Shown: one piece after another, positions 52,487-61,980 of the stretch | How the letters are laid out: the number at the start of each line of letters is the position of its first letter | Position numbering within the stretch: the first letter of the stretch is position 1 | Assembly (NCBI RefSeq): GCF_026191635.1 | Contig: NZ_JAKRRW010000002.1 | Coordinates: 248,001 to 312,000, forward strand | Length of the DNA stretch: 64,000 nucleotides | Reading direction: 5' to 3' | Origin: Photobacterium obscurum | GTDB taxonomy: Bacteria > Pseudomonadota > Gammaproteobacteria > Enterobacterales > Vibrionaceae | Program-made: the position numbers and the translations under genes | Notes under the pieces: generated by a model | Seen by the model: the letters and a program-made list of their open reading frames with translations, nothing else | Database searches by the model: none | What the model was told of the DNA's origin: nothing

Positions 52487-53809
52487 ATGGATAAGAAAAA
52501 AGTAGTTTGGTCTGAAGGTATGTTCCTTAGCCCGCAACATTTCCAGCAGCAAGAACGCTACCTGGAAGGTTTTGTTAAAGACTATCGTGAGCTGATGAAC
52601 CCGAATCGCTATGGGCTGGCGGAATTAGAGCTTGATAGTTCATTGAACAATATCGGTAAGGTCGGGATCAAAAGAGCAAAAGGCTTATTTCCCGACGGTA
52701 CGCCGTTTGATATTCAAAATGGACTTGCGCTGGAAGTACCACCTGGTACCAATGATAAGCTTGTCTATCTTGCGCTGCCAATTTATCGTTCAGGTGTCGT
52801 TGATATTGGCACCCAGCAAGATAAGCACCGTCGGTATCGTCGACTAGATCACAATGTCTTTGACACCAGCCGTGACCACAGCGAAGCGCTCCAGCTGGAG
52901 CTGGCAGAATTGAACATCGAGCTAAAACTGGAAGGTGATGATCTCCAGGATTACACCATCATCCCGATTGCACACGTCACAGAGCATAAGTCAGATGGTG
53001 AAGTGGTACTGAATAAAGCATTCATCCCGGTTTGCCTCTATTTTACTGTTTCTGATTACCTTCAGGATAATGTGAATGACATTTACGCCCAGATGCAGTA
53101 TCGGGCTCGAAGCATCTCGCAACGCTTACAGGTTGAGTCGGCAAGCAAAAGCCATCAGGCATTAATTCGTGACTATTTATGGCTGCAGGCGTTGGGTAGA
53201 TGGTTGCCAAGTGTCAAGTCTTGGCTGGATGTCGGCACGGTGGCCCCGCATGATATTTACCATGAATGCCTGAAAATCGTCGGTGAGATGCAAGGGCTAG
53301 AAGGGAAAATGCCGCAGGAATACGACCGCTGGGAACACAGCCGGCTTTACTCTCTCTTCTCTGGTTTGTTTTCTGATATTCGTGTTTTGCTGCGAGAAGT
53401 ACAGCTAGACAGCTTAACAACGCTTGTGTGGGACACTAGCTTGTTTGAAAAGCGTCGATTATTACGCACCTTGGTACAAGACCGTGGACTGTTTAATGCA
53501 GGACGTTTTGTTTTAGTTGTTTCGTCTTCGTTAGGCTCGGTCAAACTCAGCGAACAGTTCCCACAGGCCAGTAAACTGGCAGGTAATAGCACGATTGCGG
53601 ATCTTGTTCGTAATGCACTTTCTGGCGTCCCGCTACGTGCACTCCCTGTTCCTCCTTCTGAATTAAAAGCACGCAGTGATGCCGCCTATTTTGAAATTGA
53701 TACTCAGTCGGCCTTATGGCGAGAACTCATTCAAAAAGATGAACCAATTGCACTGCATGTCGATAGTCGTATCGGTGATGTTGATGTTGAATTTTTTGTG
53801 ATTCGCTAG
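52487..53809 (+). CDS. tssK: T6SS baseplate-membrane connector TssK
   Basis: This 440-residue protein joins the baseplate to TssL/TssM as a trimer. It starts with the hallmark VVWSEGMFLSPQHFQQQERYLEGFVKDY. Further pieces are YGLAELELDSS, the IQNGLALEVPPGTNDKLVYLALP shoulder, LPPLYLW-like VYPHELYL-type PHDIYHECLKIVGEMQGL (head domain), and the C-terminal EIDTQSALWRELIQKDEPIALHV. All conserved parts are present. It lies six bases after tssJ. Confidence 0.94.
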   Translation: MDKKKVVWSEGMFLSPQHFQQQERYLEGFVKDYRELMNPNRYGLAELELDSSLNNIGKVGIKRAKGLFPDGTPFDIQNGLALEVPPGTNDKLVYLALPIYRSGVVDIGTQQDKHRRYRRLDHNVFDTSRDHSEALQLELAELNIELKLEGDDLQDYTIIPIAHVTEHKSDGEVVLNKAFIPVCLYFTVSDYLQDNVNDIYAQMQYRARSISQRLQVESASKSHQALIRDYLWLQALGRWLPSVKSWLDVGTVAPHDIYHECLKIVGEMQGLEGKMPQEYDRWEHSRLYSLFSGLFSDIRVLLREVQLDSLTTLVWDTSLFEKRRLLRTLVQDRGLFNAGRFVLVVSSSLGSVKLSEQFPQASKLAGNSTIADLVRNALSGVPLRALPVPPSELKARSDAAYFEIDTQSALWRELIQKDEPIALHVDSRIGDVDVEFFVIR

Positions 53810-53819
53810 GACCCAGTGC

Positions 53820-54968
53820 ATGACTTCATTATTCAATGAGCAAGAAACGATTTCGATTCGTCGTACTGAATCAACAAGACGAGTGCCGAATGAAGAGCCG
53901 GCTGTGTCGCTTGATTTGAGCGGGACAGAAAAGTTAATCGAAAACCTGGCGATTTATGGCAATCCTTTGCTGAATGCAGCAAGCGAGCTATTAGCGTTGT
54001 TAGTGAGTTTACCGCGGCAGGGATCACCGCTTGATATTGATGGTTTTCGCCAGCAGCTCTTAGATGGTATTGCTGATTTCAAGCGACGTGGCCTGTTTTT
54101 GGACTATCACCCCAGCGTGGTAGAAAAAAGTTGCTTTGTGCTGTGTGCGGCTTTTGATGAAACTATTTTGTATACGGGCTGGGGAGTTAAGTCGCGCTGG
54201 GAAAACAACTCTTTGCTTAGCAAGGTGTTTAACCAGCGAAATGGTGGTGAAGTCTTTTTTCACCTGCTTGATCAGGCCCGTCGTCAGCCATCAAAGTTGG
54301 TCGATTTTTTAGAGTTGCAGTATGTGCTCATTATGTTGGGGTTCCTCGGCAAGTACCGCCATTCAGAGCGTCATAAAATCAATGAGCTGCAATCTGAACT
54401 TTATACTATCGTTCGCTATTACCGTGAAGAGTCAGCGCTGTTAGTGCCAAAAACCCCAGAATTACCGGATATTCAAAAACCTTGGTGTTTTCTGAGTACG
54501 TCGAAGTTACTGCTAATTAGCTTATCGGTGATATTAGGATCGTACTTGTTCTCAGAGTATTGGTATGGAAACCGCAGCGAACCGACATTGCTTGCCTTTA
54601 GCTCTCTGAAGATGGATGGATTCATTCATACCACCCAGAATGAAGATTTGGTCTACATCAGCACAGATGAAGATCTAGGACTGATCGATAAGGCAAAAGA
54701 AGAACAGCAGGTAGTCGATACTGCCACGCCTTCTACGATTGGATGGCAGGTGTTATTGGCCGAATTCTCTGAGCGTGCTGATGGTGAGCGACTGGCTAAA
54801 GATCTGAAGGCTGCCGGATACACCGTAGAGCTGAATGATGTTGCTGGTGGCACCGAGCTAATTGTGCCTAATCAAGCAGATATTACAAAAGCAAAATTGC
54901 TGAAAAATGAGCTTAACGTTCGCTTTGGCCTTAATGCATCCGTTCGCCGAAATAGACAACAACAATAA
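53820..54968 (+). CDS. tssL: T6SS membrane protein TssL with C-terminal SPOR-like domain
   Basis: The 382-residue inner-membrane protein has a cytoplasmic DotU-type domain (about 30-215) with NPLLNAASELLALLVSLPRQG, CFVLCAAFDETIL and FLGKYRHSERHKINELQSELYTIVRYYR. One transmembrane helix follows (about 227-247, KLLLISLSVILGSYLFSEY). The extra periplasmic part (about 300-378, GWQVLLAEFSERADGERLAKDLKAAGYTVEL) looks like a SPOR domain, which binds denuded peptidoglycan. Some TssL proteins carry OmpA-like or other wall-binding ends; this is the SPOR version. The stop shares its A with the tssM start. Confidence 0.9.
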   Translation: MTSLFNEQETISIRRTESTRRVPNEEPAVSLDLSGTEKLIENLAIYGNPLLNAASELLALLVSLPRQGSPLDIDGFRQQLLDGIADFKRRGLFLDYHPSVVEKSCFVLCAAFDETILYTGWGVKSRWENNSLLSKVFNQRNGGEVFFHLLDQARRQPSKLVDFLELQYVLIMLGFLGKYRHSERHKINELQSELYTIVRYYREESALLVPKTPELPDIQKPWCFLSTSKLLLISLSVILGSYLFSEYWYGNRSEPTLLAFSSLKMDGFIHTTQNEDLVYISTDEDLGLIDKAKEEQQVVDTATPSTIGWQVLLAEFSERADGERLAKDLKAAGYTVELNDVAGGTELIVPNQADITKAKLLKNELNVRFGLNASVRRNRQQQ

Positions 54969-57900
54969 TGAATAACATGAAACTAAATAAACCATTACTT
55001 TTGCTGTCGATAGTTCTGTTTGCTTGCTTTGGAGCAGCGTGGCTATGGATACCAACCGATCCCGAATCAGATTCACTGCTTAAACCGATAATTATGATCA
55101 GTTTGTTGCTTGGTACAATCCTGACACTATTTTTTGCCTATTGGTTGAACCGTTCGAAGGGTAACGATCAACAGCATGATCAGTCCATATTGTTCAAGCA
55201 AGATGTCATGGTTATCCGCCAGCTGTTTAAAGCGGCGGTTAAACAACTCCGTGGCGCTCGTGGCAACAAACTAAAAAGCCTCTATGAACTGCCATGGTAT
55301 GTACTAATTGGCGGTGAAAATGACGCCAAAAGTAGTTTACTGCAACAAAATAACTTAGAGCCGGTATTGCATCGCTCCATTGACGAAAGTGATACTGATC
55401 AATATGTTCGTTTTTGGAGCAATGACAACGCAGTAGTCATTGAGGTTGGTCATCGTCTATTTGATAGTGAAGGTATTGATGACGCTCTATGGCGCGTGCT
55501 TGCGAAGCAATTGTTGAAATACCGCCCTCGCCAAGCAGTCAATGGGGTCATTACGGCTATCGGCTGTGATCAGTTTTTACAATGCGATAAGAAAGCCCGC
55601 CAGATCCTTAGCTCAAACCTTCAGGAAGCTATCTTACAGCTGGGGGAGCATACGGGGCTTTCGCTGCCGGTATATCCGGTATTTACCAAGGCAGACACGA
55701 TCTCGGACTTTGTGAACTTCTTTGCCAGCTATTCTGGCTGCGATGTTGAAAATCCATTTGGCGTGACGTTCTCAATAGACGACAAAAATCACTTTGAACC
55801 CCGTCAGCTGGAAAGATCCTGCCAAGATATATTGAAAAACTTATCTCAGCAGCAATTTCAGCTACTGCGTGAAGCGCGCAGAGACGAGGCCGATTCAGTT
55901 ATTGCTTTACCGTATCAGCTACGTGTTTTCTTCGAGCGAGCCAATGAACTGCTGACCAACCTAGGACGAGAAAATCGTGTTCGTCAGGCAGTCTGGCTAC
56001 GTGGTATGTACTTGGTGACGACAGGGCAAAAAGGTACCAGCTATGATTTGCTTACCCAATTGGTCGCGGAAAAGGCTGCCTTTAATGCTGATATCGTTCA
56101 GGCGCAGCCGCAAGGTCGTCAAAACTTATTCTCAAGCCGGATTTTTAGCCATGTGATCTTGCCGGAAGCTGAAATTGTCGGTGTCAATAAGCGTCGTCAT
56201 TATAGCTACATTGCCGCCCGAAGTGCTTTTGCCATGGGCCTAGTGGCTGCGGTGGCGTTATTCGGTTTGCAGTTACGTGATAACTGGAATCAAGACGAAG
56301 CGTTCAGAAGTAAAGCCATAACAGAACTGAGCCTATACCGTAGTGATGTGAACCGTCTACAAGAGGGACATTCCGGTTTAGCGGAGCTGATCCCAGTATT
56401 GAATGAGCTGCGCGCGGTCGTTCAAGAAGGGGATAAGCCTTTACCGTGGTATCAAAAAGTTAGTATTAAACAAGAAGATACTGCAGAGCAGATCCGTTAT
56501 GTCTATCAGCAGCAGCTACAGCAGTTTCTGTTGCCGCAGATTGCCGATCTACTGAGTAGTGAGTTATACGTCTACGTAAATTTAGGTAATCCAAGCAAAG
56601 TCTTCGAGTTACTACGCTATTATCAAATGCTGTTTGATGCGAATCGTTTAGATCAAAATGAAATGATTGGCTATCTGGTCGATACCCTAAATGACCAAGG
56701 CGATATTTCTGCCGATAGCATCAATCAGCTAAGTTTTCTGATGACCGATTTGTTCGGTAGTGACTATAGCCGTGTGCTGGAATCTAATGATGAGCTGATC
56801 TCGGTTGCAGTTCAAAACCTCGAAGGCTTATCTCCGGAACGTTTAATTTATGCACGAGTGAAGTCATTACCAGAATACCGGAATAGGGTGGATATTCGTC
56901 GTCAGCTGGGTGACAAGTTCTCTTCAATGTTCCAGTTCAAACCCGGCTTCCATGGTTATTTGCTGCCAGAGCTTTATACACGTAAGGGGCATTCAAAACT
57001 TGATTTATCCGTTAAATCATCGCTACTGAAGAAGCAGCTCGAAGAATTCAAATCGATTCAGGGTGATATGTCGGGGGCTTCAGTTGCGGAGTTAACCAAG
57101 TTAAGTAAGAGAGTACAGCGGCTCTATTATTCTGATTATGTTTATCAGTGGAAAGAGCTGATAAATAATATTGAGGTGAAAGAGTTCGACAGCATGGCGG
57201 ATCTTGCATACGCCGTAAAAATAGCTCGCGAGCCAGCAACCAGTCCATTAATTGATGTACTTGATGCTGTTGTGAACAATACGACGCTAGCTTCTGAAAA
57301 TAATGCTGATACCAAGGGCAACACCAAGGCTGCCAAGCAACTGGGCTTGAAGAAGGCCGCAAAGGTATTGAAAAAGGTCGATAAAGTTAACCGTATTGCG
57401 GGTGATAAGTTAGTTCGCCTGCAGCCATCTTATGTGGTGAATGAAGCATTTAGCAGCTACGCCTCATTTATGGCAACACAGGGCAAGAGTGCGCCGGTTG
57501 ACGAGTTGATCACGGAATTTGACAATTTAAATACCTATTTGGATACGGCATTGACAAGCAGTGATCCTGCCAAGGCGTTTTACGGTTATGCCAAGGTGCA
57601 CGCTGCTGGTAGCCAGGATGCATTAGTAACGCTTCGCCGTCTCTCTGGCCGGTCGCCAAGTCAGGTTGCGTCTTGGATTAAAACGTTAGACAAACAAGCC
57701 TGGAAACATGTTGTTAAGGGTGGTGTCGGCTATTTAAACACCCAGTGGAAAGAGCAGGTATATGGATTTTACCGCCAGGCTATCGAAGGACGTTTCCCTT
57801 TCTCATTACAAGGGCGTGGGGAGGTTGCCATTGATGATTTTGCTACCATGTTTAAACCGCAGGGACGAATTGATACATTTATAACCGCAGAGCTCCAGCC

Positions 57901-58429
57901 GTTTGCATACTGGGACAACGGCACGTTGAAATTGGCCGAAGTAGAAGGGGAAAAGCTTCCCTTGCGTTTAGCGACTTTGCAGCAAATCAAACGAGCGAAA
58001 AAGATAAGACAGCTATTCTTTGGGCCAACCGGGCAGGAGCTGGCCTTGCAGTTACGTCTCAAAGCAAGCTCGATGACGACAACTACCACAAAGTTTGATC
58101 TTCGCGAAGCAGAAAGCGTGTTTGCTTACCGTCATGGCCCGAGGTTATGGCAAAACATCGCGTGGCCATCAACGGGAGAAGATGGCTATATCTCTGCGAA
58201 CTTCTATAAGGGTGAAAACCGCATCGCGAGTCAATCATATTCAGGGCAGTGGGCGCTATTTCGAATGCTGTTTGATGGCCAATCGAGTGCGACTGGCGAC
58301 CGAAGAGTTCGTAATCTTGTCTATAAGCTTGCGAATGAAGAGGTGGTATTACGGTATGCGCTAAAAGACAGTAACGCTGCTTTGACAAAGGGGCTATTAA
58401 CAAACTTTCATTTGCCATCTTCGCTATAG
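54968..58429 (+). CDS. tssM: T6SS inner-membrane protein TssM (IcmF)
   Basis: The 1153-residue TssM makes the trans-envelope channel with TssL and TssJ. It has two N-terminal helices (about 8-27 and 40-60), a cytoplasmic GTPase-like part, a third helix (about 416-436) and a large periplasmic domain that binds TssJ at its end. The P-loop position reads GGENDAKSS (115-123), so the usual glycine before Lys121 is Ala120. Nucleotide binding may be weak, as in other TssM proteins without a working site. The C-terminus carries WPSTGEDGYISANF and GQWALFRMLFDG, typical of the family. It begins with a TAATG overlap onto tssL. Confidence 0.94.
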   Translation: MNNMKLNKPLLLLSIVLFACFGAAWLWIPTDPESDSLLKPIIMISLLLGTILTLFFAYWLNRSKGNDQQHDQSILFKQDVMVIRQLFKAAVKQLRGARGNKLKSLYELPWYVLIGGENDAKSSLLQQNNLEPVLHRSIDESDTDQYVRFWSNDNAVVIEVGHRLFDSEGIDDALWRVLAKQLLKYRPRQAVNGVITAIGCDQFLQCDKKARQILSSNLQEAILQLGEHTGLSLPVYPVFTKADTISDFVNFFASYSGCDVENPFGVTFSIDDKNHFEPRQLERSCQDILKNLSQQQFQLLREARRDEADSVIALPYQLRVFFERANELLTNLGRENRVRQAVWLRGMYLVTTGQKGTSYDLLTQLVAEKAAFNADIVQAQPQGRQNLFSSRIFSHVILPEAEIVGVNKRRHYSYIAARSAFAMGLVAAVALFGLQLRDNWNQDEAFRSKAITELSLYRSDVNRLQEGHSGLAELIPVLNELRAVVQEGDKPLPWYQKVSIKQEDTAEQIRYVYQQQLQQFLLPQIADLLSSELYVYVNLGNPSKVFELLRYYQMLFDANRLDQNEMIGYLVDTLNDQGDISADSINQLSFLMTDLFGSDYSRVLESNDELISVAVQNLEGLSPERLIYARVKSLPEYRNRVDIRRQLGDKFSSMFQFKPGFHGYLLPELYTRKGHSKLDLSVKSSLLKKQLEEFKSIQGDMSGASVAELTKLSKRVQRLYYSDYVYQWKELINNIEVKEFDSMADLAYAVKIAREPATSPLIDVLDAVVNNTTLASENNADTKGNTKAAKQLGLKKAAKVLKKVDKVNRIAGDKLVRLQPSYVVNEAFSSYASFMATQGKSAPVDELITEFDNLNTYLDTALTSSDPAKAFYGYAKVHAAGSQDALVTLRRLSGRSPSQVASWIKTLDKQAWKHVVKGGVGYLNTQWKEQVYGFYRQAIEGRFPFSLQGRGEVAIDDFATMFKPQGRIDTFITAELQPFAYWDNGTLKLAEVEGEKLPLRLATLQQIKRAKKIRQLFFGPTGQELALQLRLKASSMTTTTTKFDLREAESVFAYRHGPRLWQNIAWPSTGEDGYISANFYKGENRIASQSYSGQWALFRMLFDGQSSATGDRRVRNLVYKLANEEVVLRYALKDSNAALTKGLLTNFHLPSSL

Positions 58430-58494
58430 CGGTTGGGGGGAGTAAGTCTCCGCTAGTCAATTCGACATAGGAATGATAAACACCCAGATAAATT

Positions 58495-58518
58495 AAAGAC
58501 GGCACGTTTGCCGTCTTT
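58495..58518 (+). terminator. Terminator-like hairpin between tssM and the kinase gene
   Basis: A 9-bp perfect stem AAAGACGGC/GCCGTCTTT with a six-base loop is followed by TGGGTTTTC. It lies 66 bp after tssM and only ten bases before the kinase start, so it probably reduces transcription into the kinase gene. Confidence 0.7.
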
Positions 58519-58527
58519 TGGGTTTTC

Positions 58528-59202
58528 ATGAGAATGTTCCAAATGAAAAAGATCCCAGATTTGAGTCTTGGTACGGTGCTGTTTGAACGCTATACCCTCA
58601 TCGAGGTGCTGAGCCTTGGTGTTTTTGTGGCTATTGATAACGGTACAGGAGGTAAAGTCATTGTTAAACATGCTGAGCATGAGCAATTAGAAAGAGAATG
58701 GCTTTGCATGACGCAGTGCCATTCTCCTTATATTAACCAGCCGATTGAGATCCTATCGTCATTACTAATATTGCCCTATGTGGAAGGGGAGAGCCTGATA
58801 ACATTTTCGCTCGACCAGTGCAGCTTGTTTATTGCGTGCCTCCCTAAGATTGTGCGAGCAATTGACTGTGTCCATCAAGCTGGATGGGTACACTGTGATG
58901 TCAAGCCTTCGAATATCCTATATCTACCTGAGTTAGGTTCTATCAAGTTAATCGATTTTGGTGCCGCCTGGCCTGTAGGTACGTCGCTCTATCAGCTAAA
59001 TGAATGGCAGCTGACCCCCGGTTTTTCAAGGAGCACAAGGCAAGAAGGGATTGGTAACATAGAAAGGGAAGATGATTGGTATGCCTTGGCAAAGTGGCTA
59101 GAGCAAATCGATGAAAGTGTATTGGGATTAAAAGACCAGCGCCAACTGGGACGTTGGAAGTTATGGTTAAGAGCCAGAACTTCACACTGTAATGTGCTGT
59201 AA
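58528..59202 (+). CDS. Ser/Thr protein kinase-like protein of the T6SS locus
   Basis: The 224-residue small kinase lacks the glycine loop but keeps the main catalytic residues: Lys47 in KVIVKHAE, the HRD-like HCDVKPSN (122-129, Asp124, Lys126, Asn129) and DFG (143-145). It is shorter than usual domains (about 260) and has no transmembrane helix or sensor part, unlike PpkA. Together with the FHA protein it suggests Thr phosphorylation controls T6SS activity. No PppA-type phosphatase was found. The start is uncertain: ATG 58528 has no ribosome site, and ATG 58543 is possible. A terminator-like hairpin stands immediately before. Confidence 0.8.
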   Translation: MRMFQMKKIPDLSLGTVLFERYTLIEVLSLGVFVAIDNGTGGKVIVKHAEHEQLEREWLCMTQCHSPYINQPIEILSSLLILPYVEGESLITFSLDQCSLFIACLPKIVRAIDCVHQAGWVHCDVKPSNILYLPELGSIKLIDFGAAWPVGTSLYQLNEWQLTPGFSRSTRQEGIGNIEREDDWYALAKWLEQIDESVLGLKDQRQLGRWKLWLRARTSHCNVL

Positions 59203-59258
59203 AATATACAGGCATAAGGCAATTATCTAATTAGGTTACATAATTTGGTTTAAGGAGG

Positions 59259-60155
59259 ATGGGTGTAGTAGTCTTATTTGAACGGTATTGCTTTAGTAGG
59301 GGAAAAACTTTGAATGACCTGAATTTAACAAGTATTGCTGCTCGCCACCTATTAACCAGCCTTAAAGGCGGTGTGCTTATCATAACCATGAATCGTCCAG
59401 AAAAATTAAACGGTTGGACGATGGAGATGATGGATGCATTAAGTGAAGCCTTTTCCAAGGCTAATGCTAACAATACAGTCAGGGCTGTAATTTTAACTGG
59501 GGCAGGTAAATATTATTCTGCTGGAGTCAATCTAGGTGGCTCATTAAAGTTGATGGCGCCTAGAAAGCTGCGTAAATTAATCATCAAAAACAATCAGGCG
59601 CTATTCGAACTATTTCTAAATTGCAATAAACCGCTATTAATAGCAGTTAATGGCCCGGCATTAGGAGCCAGCGTAACGTCAGCATCATTAGCCAATAGTA
59701 TAATCGCCTCAGAAAATGCGACCTTTTCCACACCTTTCGCGGCCTTGGGTATAACTCCTGAAGGGTGCTCAAGCATCCATTTTCCTCGCTTAATGGGTGA
59801 AATGAATGCTCAGCGTATGTTAGGAAGTGAAGGCTGGAAACCTACGGCTAAAGAAGCGTTTGATGCTGGATTAATTCAAAAGGTAGTGCCACAGGATCAA
59901 TTAATGGCTGAAGCAGAACGTATTGCTCAAGGTTGGGTTGCCAACGAGGAAGAACGTAAGTTTCTAGCCGGAAGCCAATTGGGTGAGCTAAAAACGACTA
60001 ACGCACGGGAATCTGAACAACTTGCAGATTCATTTTTAGGTGCGGAATTTTTAAAAGAACAATCGCGCTTTTTATGGAGTAAAAAAAAATACGCACCTTC
60101 TGTGGTGTTTTTTTCGTTATGGGCATTAAGGCCGCTTTGGTTTCGCTTAATTTAA
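59259..60155 (+). CDS. Enoyl-CoA hydratase/isomerase family protein
   Basis: The crotonase-fold protein has up to 298 residues. Motifs are MNRPEKLNGWT, AVILTGAGKYYSAGVNLGG (oxyanion hole 1), PLLIAVNGPALGASVTSASLAN (oxyanion hole 2) and FSTPFAALGITPEGCSSIHFPRLMG, where Glu is the likely catalytic base. The long C-terminal helix region ends in a hydrophobic segment (PSVVFFSLWALRPLWF), which is unusual. ATG 59259 sits directly behind AAGGAGG with no spacing, so TTG 59310 (AGGGGA upstream, six bases away) may be the true start; this gives 281 residues. It acts on an acyl-CoA, probably in fatty acid or carnitine-type metabolism. It is not linked to the T6SS by function. Confidence 0.8.
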   Translation: MGVVVLFERYCFSRGKTLNDLNLTSIAARHLLTSLKGGVLIITMNRPEKLNGWTMEMMDALSEAFSKANANNTVRAVILTGAGKYYSAGVNLGGSLKLMAPRKLRKLIIKNNQALFELFLNCNKPLLIAVNGPALGASVTSASLANSIIASENATFSTPFAALGITPEGCSSIHFPRLMGEMNAQRMLGSEGWKPTAKEAFDAGLIQKVVPQDQLMAEAERIAQGWVANEEERKFLAGSQLGELKTTNARESEQLADSFLGAEFLKEQSRFLWSKKKYAPSVVFFSLWALRPLWFRLI

Positions 60156-60587
60156 GTTTTCAAACTATGGGGGAAGGCGTTGGAGCTAGACGTATTCTGT
60201 ATGCCCCCCATTATATGAATGCTCCCTGATATGCCATTGCGGAACTGCCAGGAGACTAAGCATGACACTGAGTAAGGGGAATGATGGTTCTTAATTGAAC
60301 CTCGCTAAAGCCTACCCCTCATGGACTAGAGGTGAACTGCAGAGCTATTCATATTTTTACACATTTAGTTAATACTTATTCCAATAAAGAATGCATCATT
60401 AGTACATAAATTGACTGGGTTTGAGGTGTTGCCTCACCTGTCGACATTAGTTTCGTTCATAGATTACAAGCTGAGCATGGTAGGCTGCCATCTTAGCGCT
60501 CATGAAAGAGAAGCGCTCGGAAGTTAACCAACGCGATAGTCTCTATATTGATTGTTGTATTTAGACTATTTCAGGAACTAACAATAT
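60156..60587. other. Intergenic region, 430 bp, no recognised gene
   Basis: No open frame with a ribosome site, no tRNA fold and no clear terminator was found. A short inverted repeat, ATGGGGG (60167-60173) with CCCCCAT (60205-60211), could form a weak hairpin after the hydratase gene. The stretch ACTGCCAGG near 60249 recalls rRNA-operon spacers, but nothing around it supports an rRNA. Confidence 0.35.
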
Positions 60588-61796
60588 ATGTACTCATACG
60601 TTGCCAGGCAACCGATTCTAAATGCAAATAAAAAAACGATTGGCTATGAGCTGCTGTTCCGTGACGGCCCGAAGAATTCGTTTCCCGATATAGAAGCTGA
60701 GAGTGCAACCAGTCGCCTATTGTCGGAGCAGTTTATGAATTCATGTTGCAATGCAACGGGGAACAAACTTGCTTTCGTTAATTTTCCATACAGCAGTATC
60801 ATTAGGCTCATACCAACTTTATTCCCCAAAGATAAACTTATTATTGAGATTCTGGAAGATTGCGAACCGACAGATGAACTGTTACAAGCGGTAGTGACCC
60901 TCTCTCAAAAAGGCTACATGCTGGCTCTCGATGATTTTATTCCCGATTCCCGCTGGAAGCCTTTTCTGCCTTATATCAACATCATCAAGTTTGATATTCG
61001 AGTTGTTCCTCTGGAAAAGGCAAAGGTTTTTATTAATCGTTGTCTTAGTTATAAGATCAAATTCTTAGCCGAGAAAGTAGAAACTTATAAAGAATTTCAG
61101 CAGGCGAAAGAAGCCGGTTTTGATTATTTTCAGGGTTATTTCTTTAGTAGACCAGAAATGCTACAACAGCGGGCGATCGAGCCATCGCTGCTGGTTATTA
61201 TGCAACTATGTAAAGAGGTTTCGAATCCTGAACTGGATTATGCTGCAATAGAAAAATTGATAGCCAGTGATGTTTCATTATCTTATAAACTTCTTAAATA
61301 TGTAAATGCATCATCCTTTATTACTAAGGGCATAACCTCATTTAAACATGCACTGAATTATCTTGGGCGGGATAAGTTACTCTTATTCATCTCATTAATG
61401 ACAGCGGCTCATGCCTGCCAGCATAAACCTCAATCTTTATATGTTCTTTCCATTCAACGAGCGCGAATTTGTGAGCAGCTCGTAGTTAAAGGATCATTTC
61501 AAGCAGAGCCTAGTCAAGCTTTTATAATGGGGCTCTTCTCTTTGTTGGACTCTTTGCTTGATCAACCTTTGGCTCTGCTTCTAACCCATTTACCCCTTAG
61601 TGATGAACTAAAGTTGGCACTGAACGAAGGTAAAGGACAACTTGGCTATCTGCTAAGTGCAGTAAAAGCTTATGAGAAAGCCGATTGGGAGCAGGTTAAT
61701 CACTATTGTAAAGTACTCGATATTTCAGAAGAAGTTATCGCTAGTCAATATGCCGAGTCTGTCATATGGAGTGATAATTTCACTATCGATACTTGA
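60588..61796 (+). CDS. EAL-HDOD cyclic-di-GMP protein (YuxH/CdgJ type)
   Basis: The 402-residue soluble protein has an N-terminal EAL domain (about 1-200) and a C-terminal HDOD domain (about 205-380). The EAL signature reads YELLFR instead of EALLR, and DDFG(T) reads DDFIPD. The other positions that bind metal or c-di-GMP look kept: Glu in IIEILED, Asp-Asp in ALDDF, Lys in IIKFDIR, Glu in LAEKVE, Gln in FQGYFF. Weak phosphodiesterase or c-di-GMP receptor action is possible; related CdgJ in V. cholerae affects motility and biofilm. It is monocistronic with a weak ribosome site. A GGDEF gene follows on the same strand. Confidence 0.87.
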   Translation: MYSYVARQPILNANKKTIGYELLFRDGPKNSFPDIEAESATSRLLSEQFMNSCCNATGNKLAFVNFPYSSIIRLIPTLFPKDKLIIEILEDCEPTDELLQAVVTLSQKGYMLALDDFIPDSRWKPFLPYINIIKFDIRVVPLEKAKVFINRCLSYKIKFLAEKVETYKEFQQAKEAGFDYFQGYFFSRPEMLQQRAIEPSLLVIMQLCKEVSNPELDYAAIEKLIASDVSLSYKLLKYVNASSFITKGITSFKHALNYLGRDKLLLFISLMTAAHACQHKPQSLYVLSIQRARICEQLVVKGSFQAEPSQAFIMGLFSLLDSLLDQPLALLLTHLPLSDELKLALNEGKGQLGYLLSAVKAYEKADWEQVNHYCKVLDISEEVIASQYAESVIWSDNFTIDT

Positions 61797-61980
61797 GTAG
61801 ATTATTAATGCTAATCAGTTTTTGCGATTAATAAAGTAATCAAATCGAACTAACACAGATAGATGGGCTAAGCGATATTGTGAATTTGATGTGATTATTT
61901 TGGTGCCAATGGACAGAGCTAGGTGTATTAGACATGCAAAAGTATGTTGTGAATAGTTAGTAACTAAGAACCTGTTAAGC

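Noticed and set aside
60230..60260. Short similarity to rRNA-operon spacer sequence (ACTGCCAGG)
   Set aside because: Nothing around it resembles 5S, 23S or tRNA; too short to support an RNA gene.
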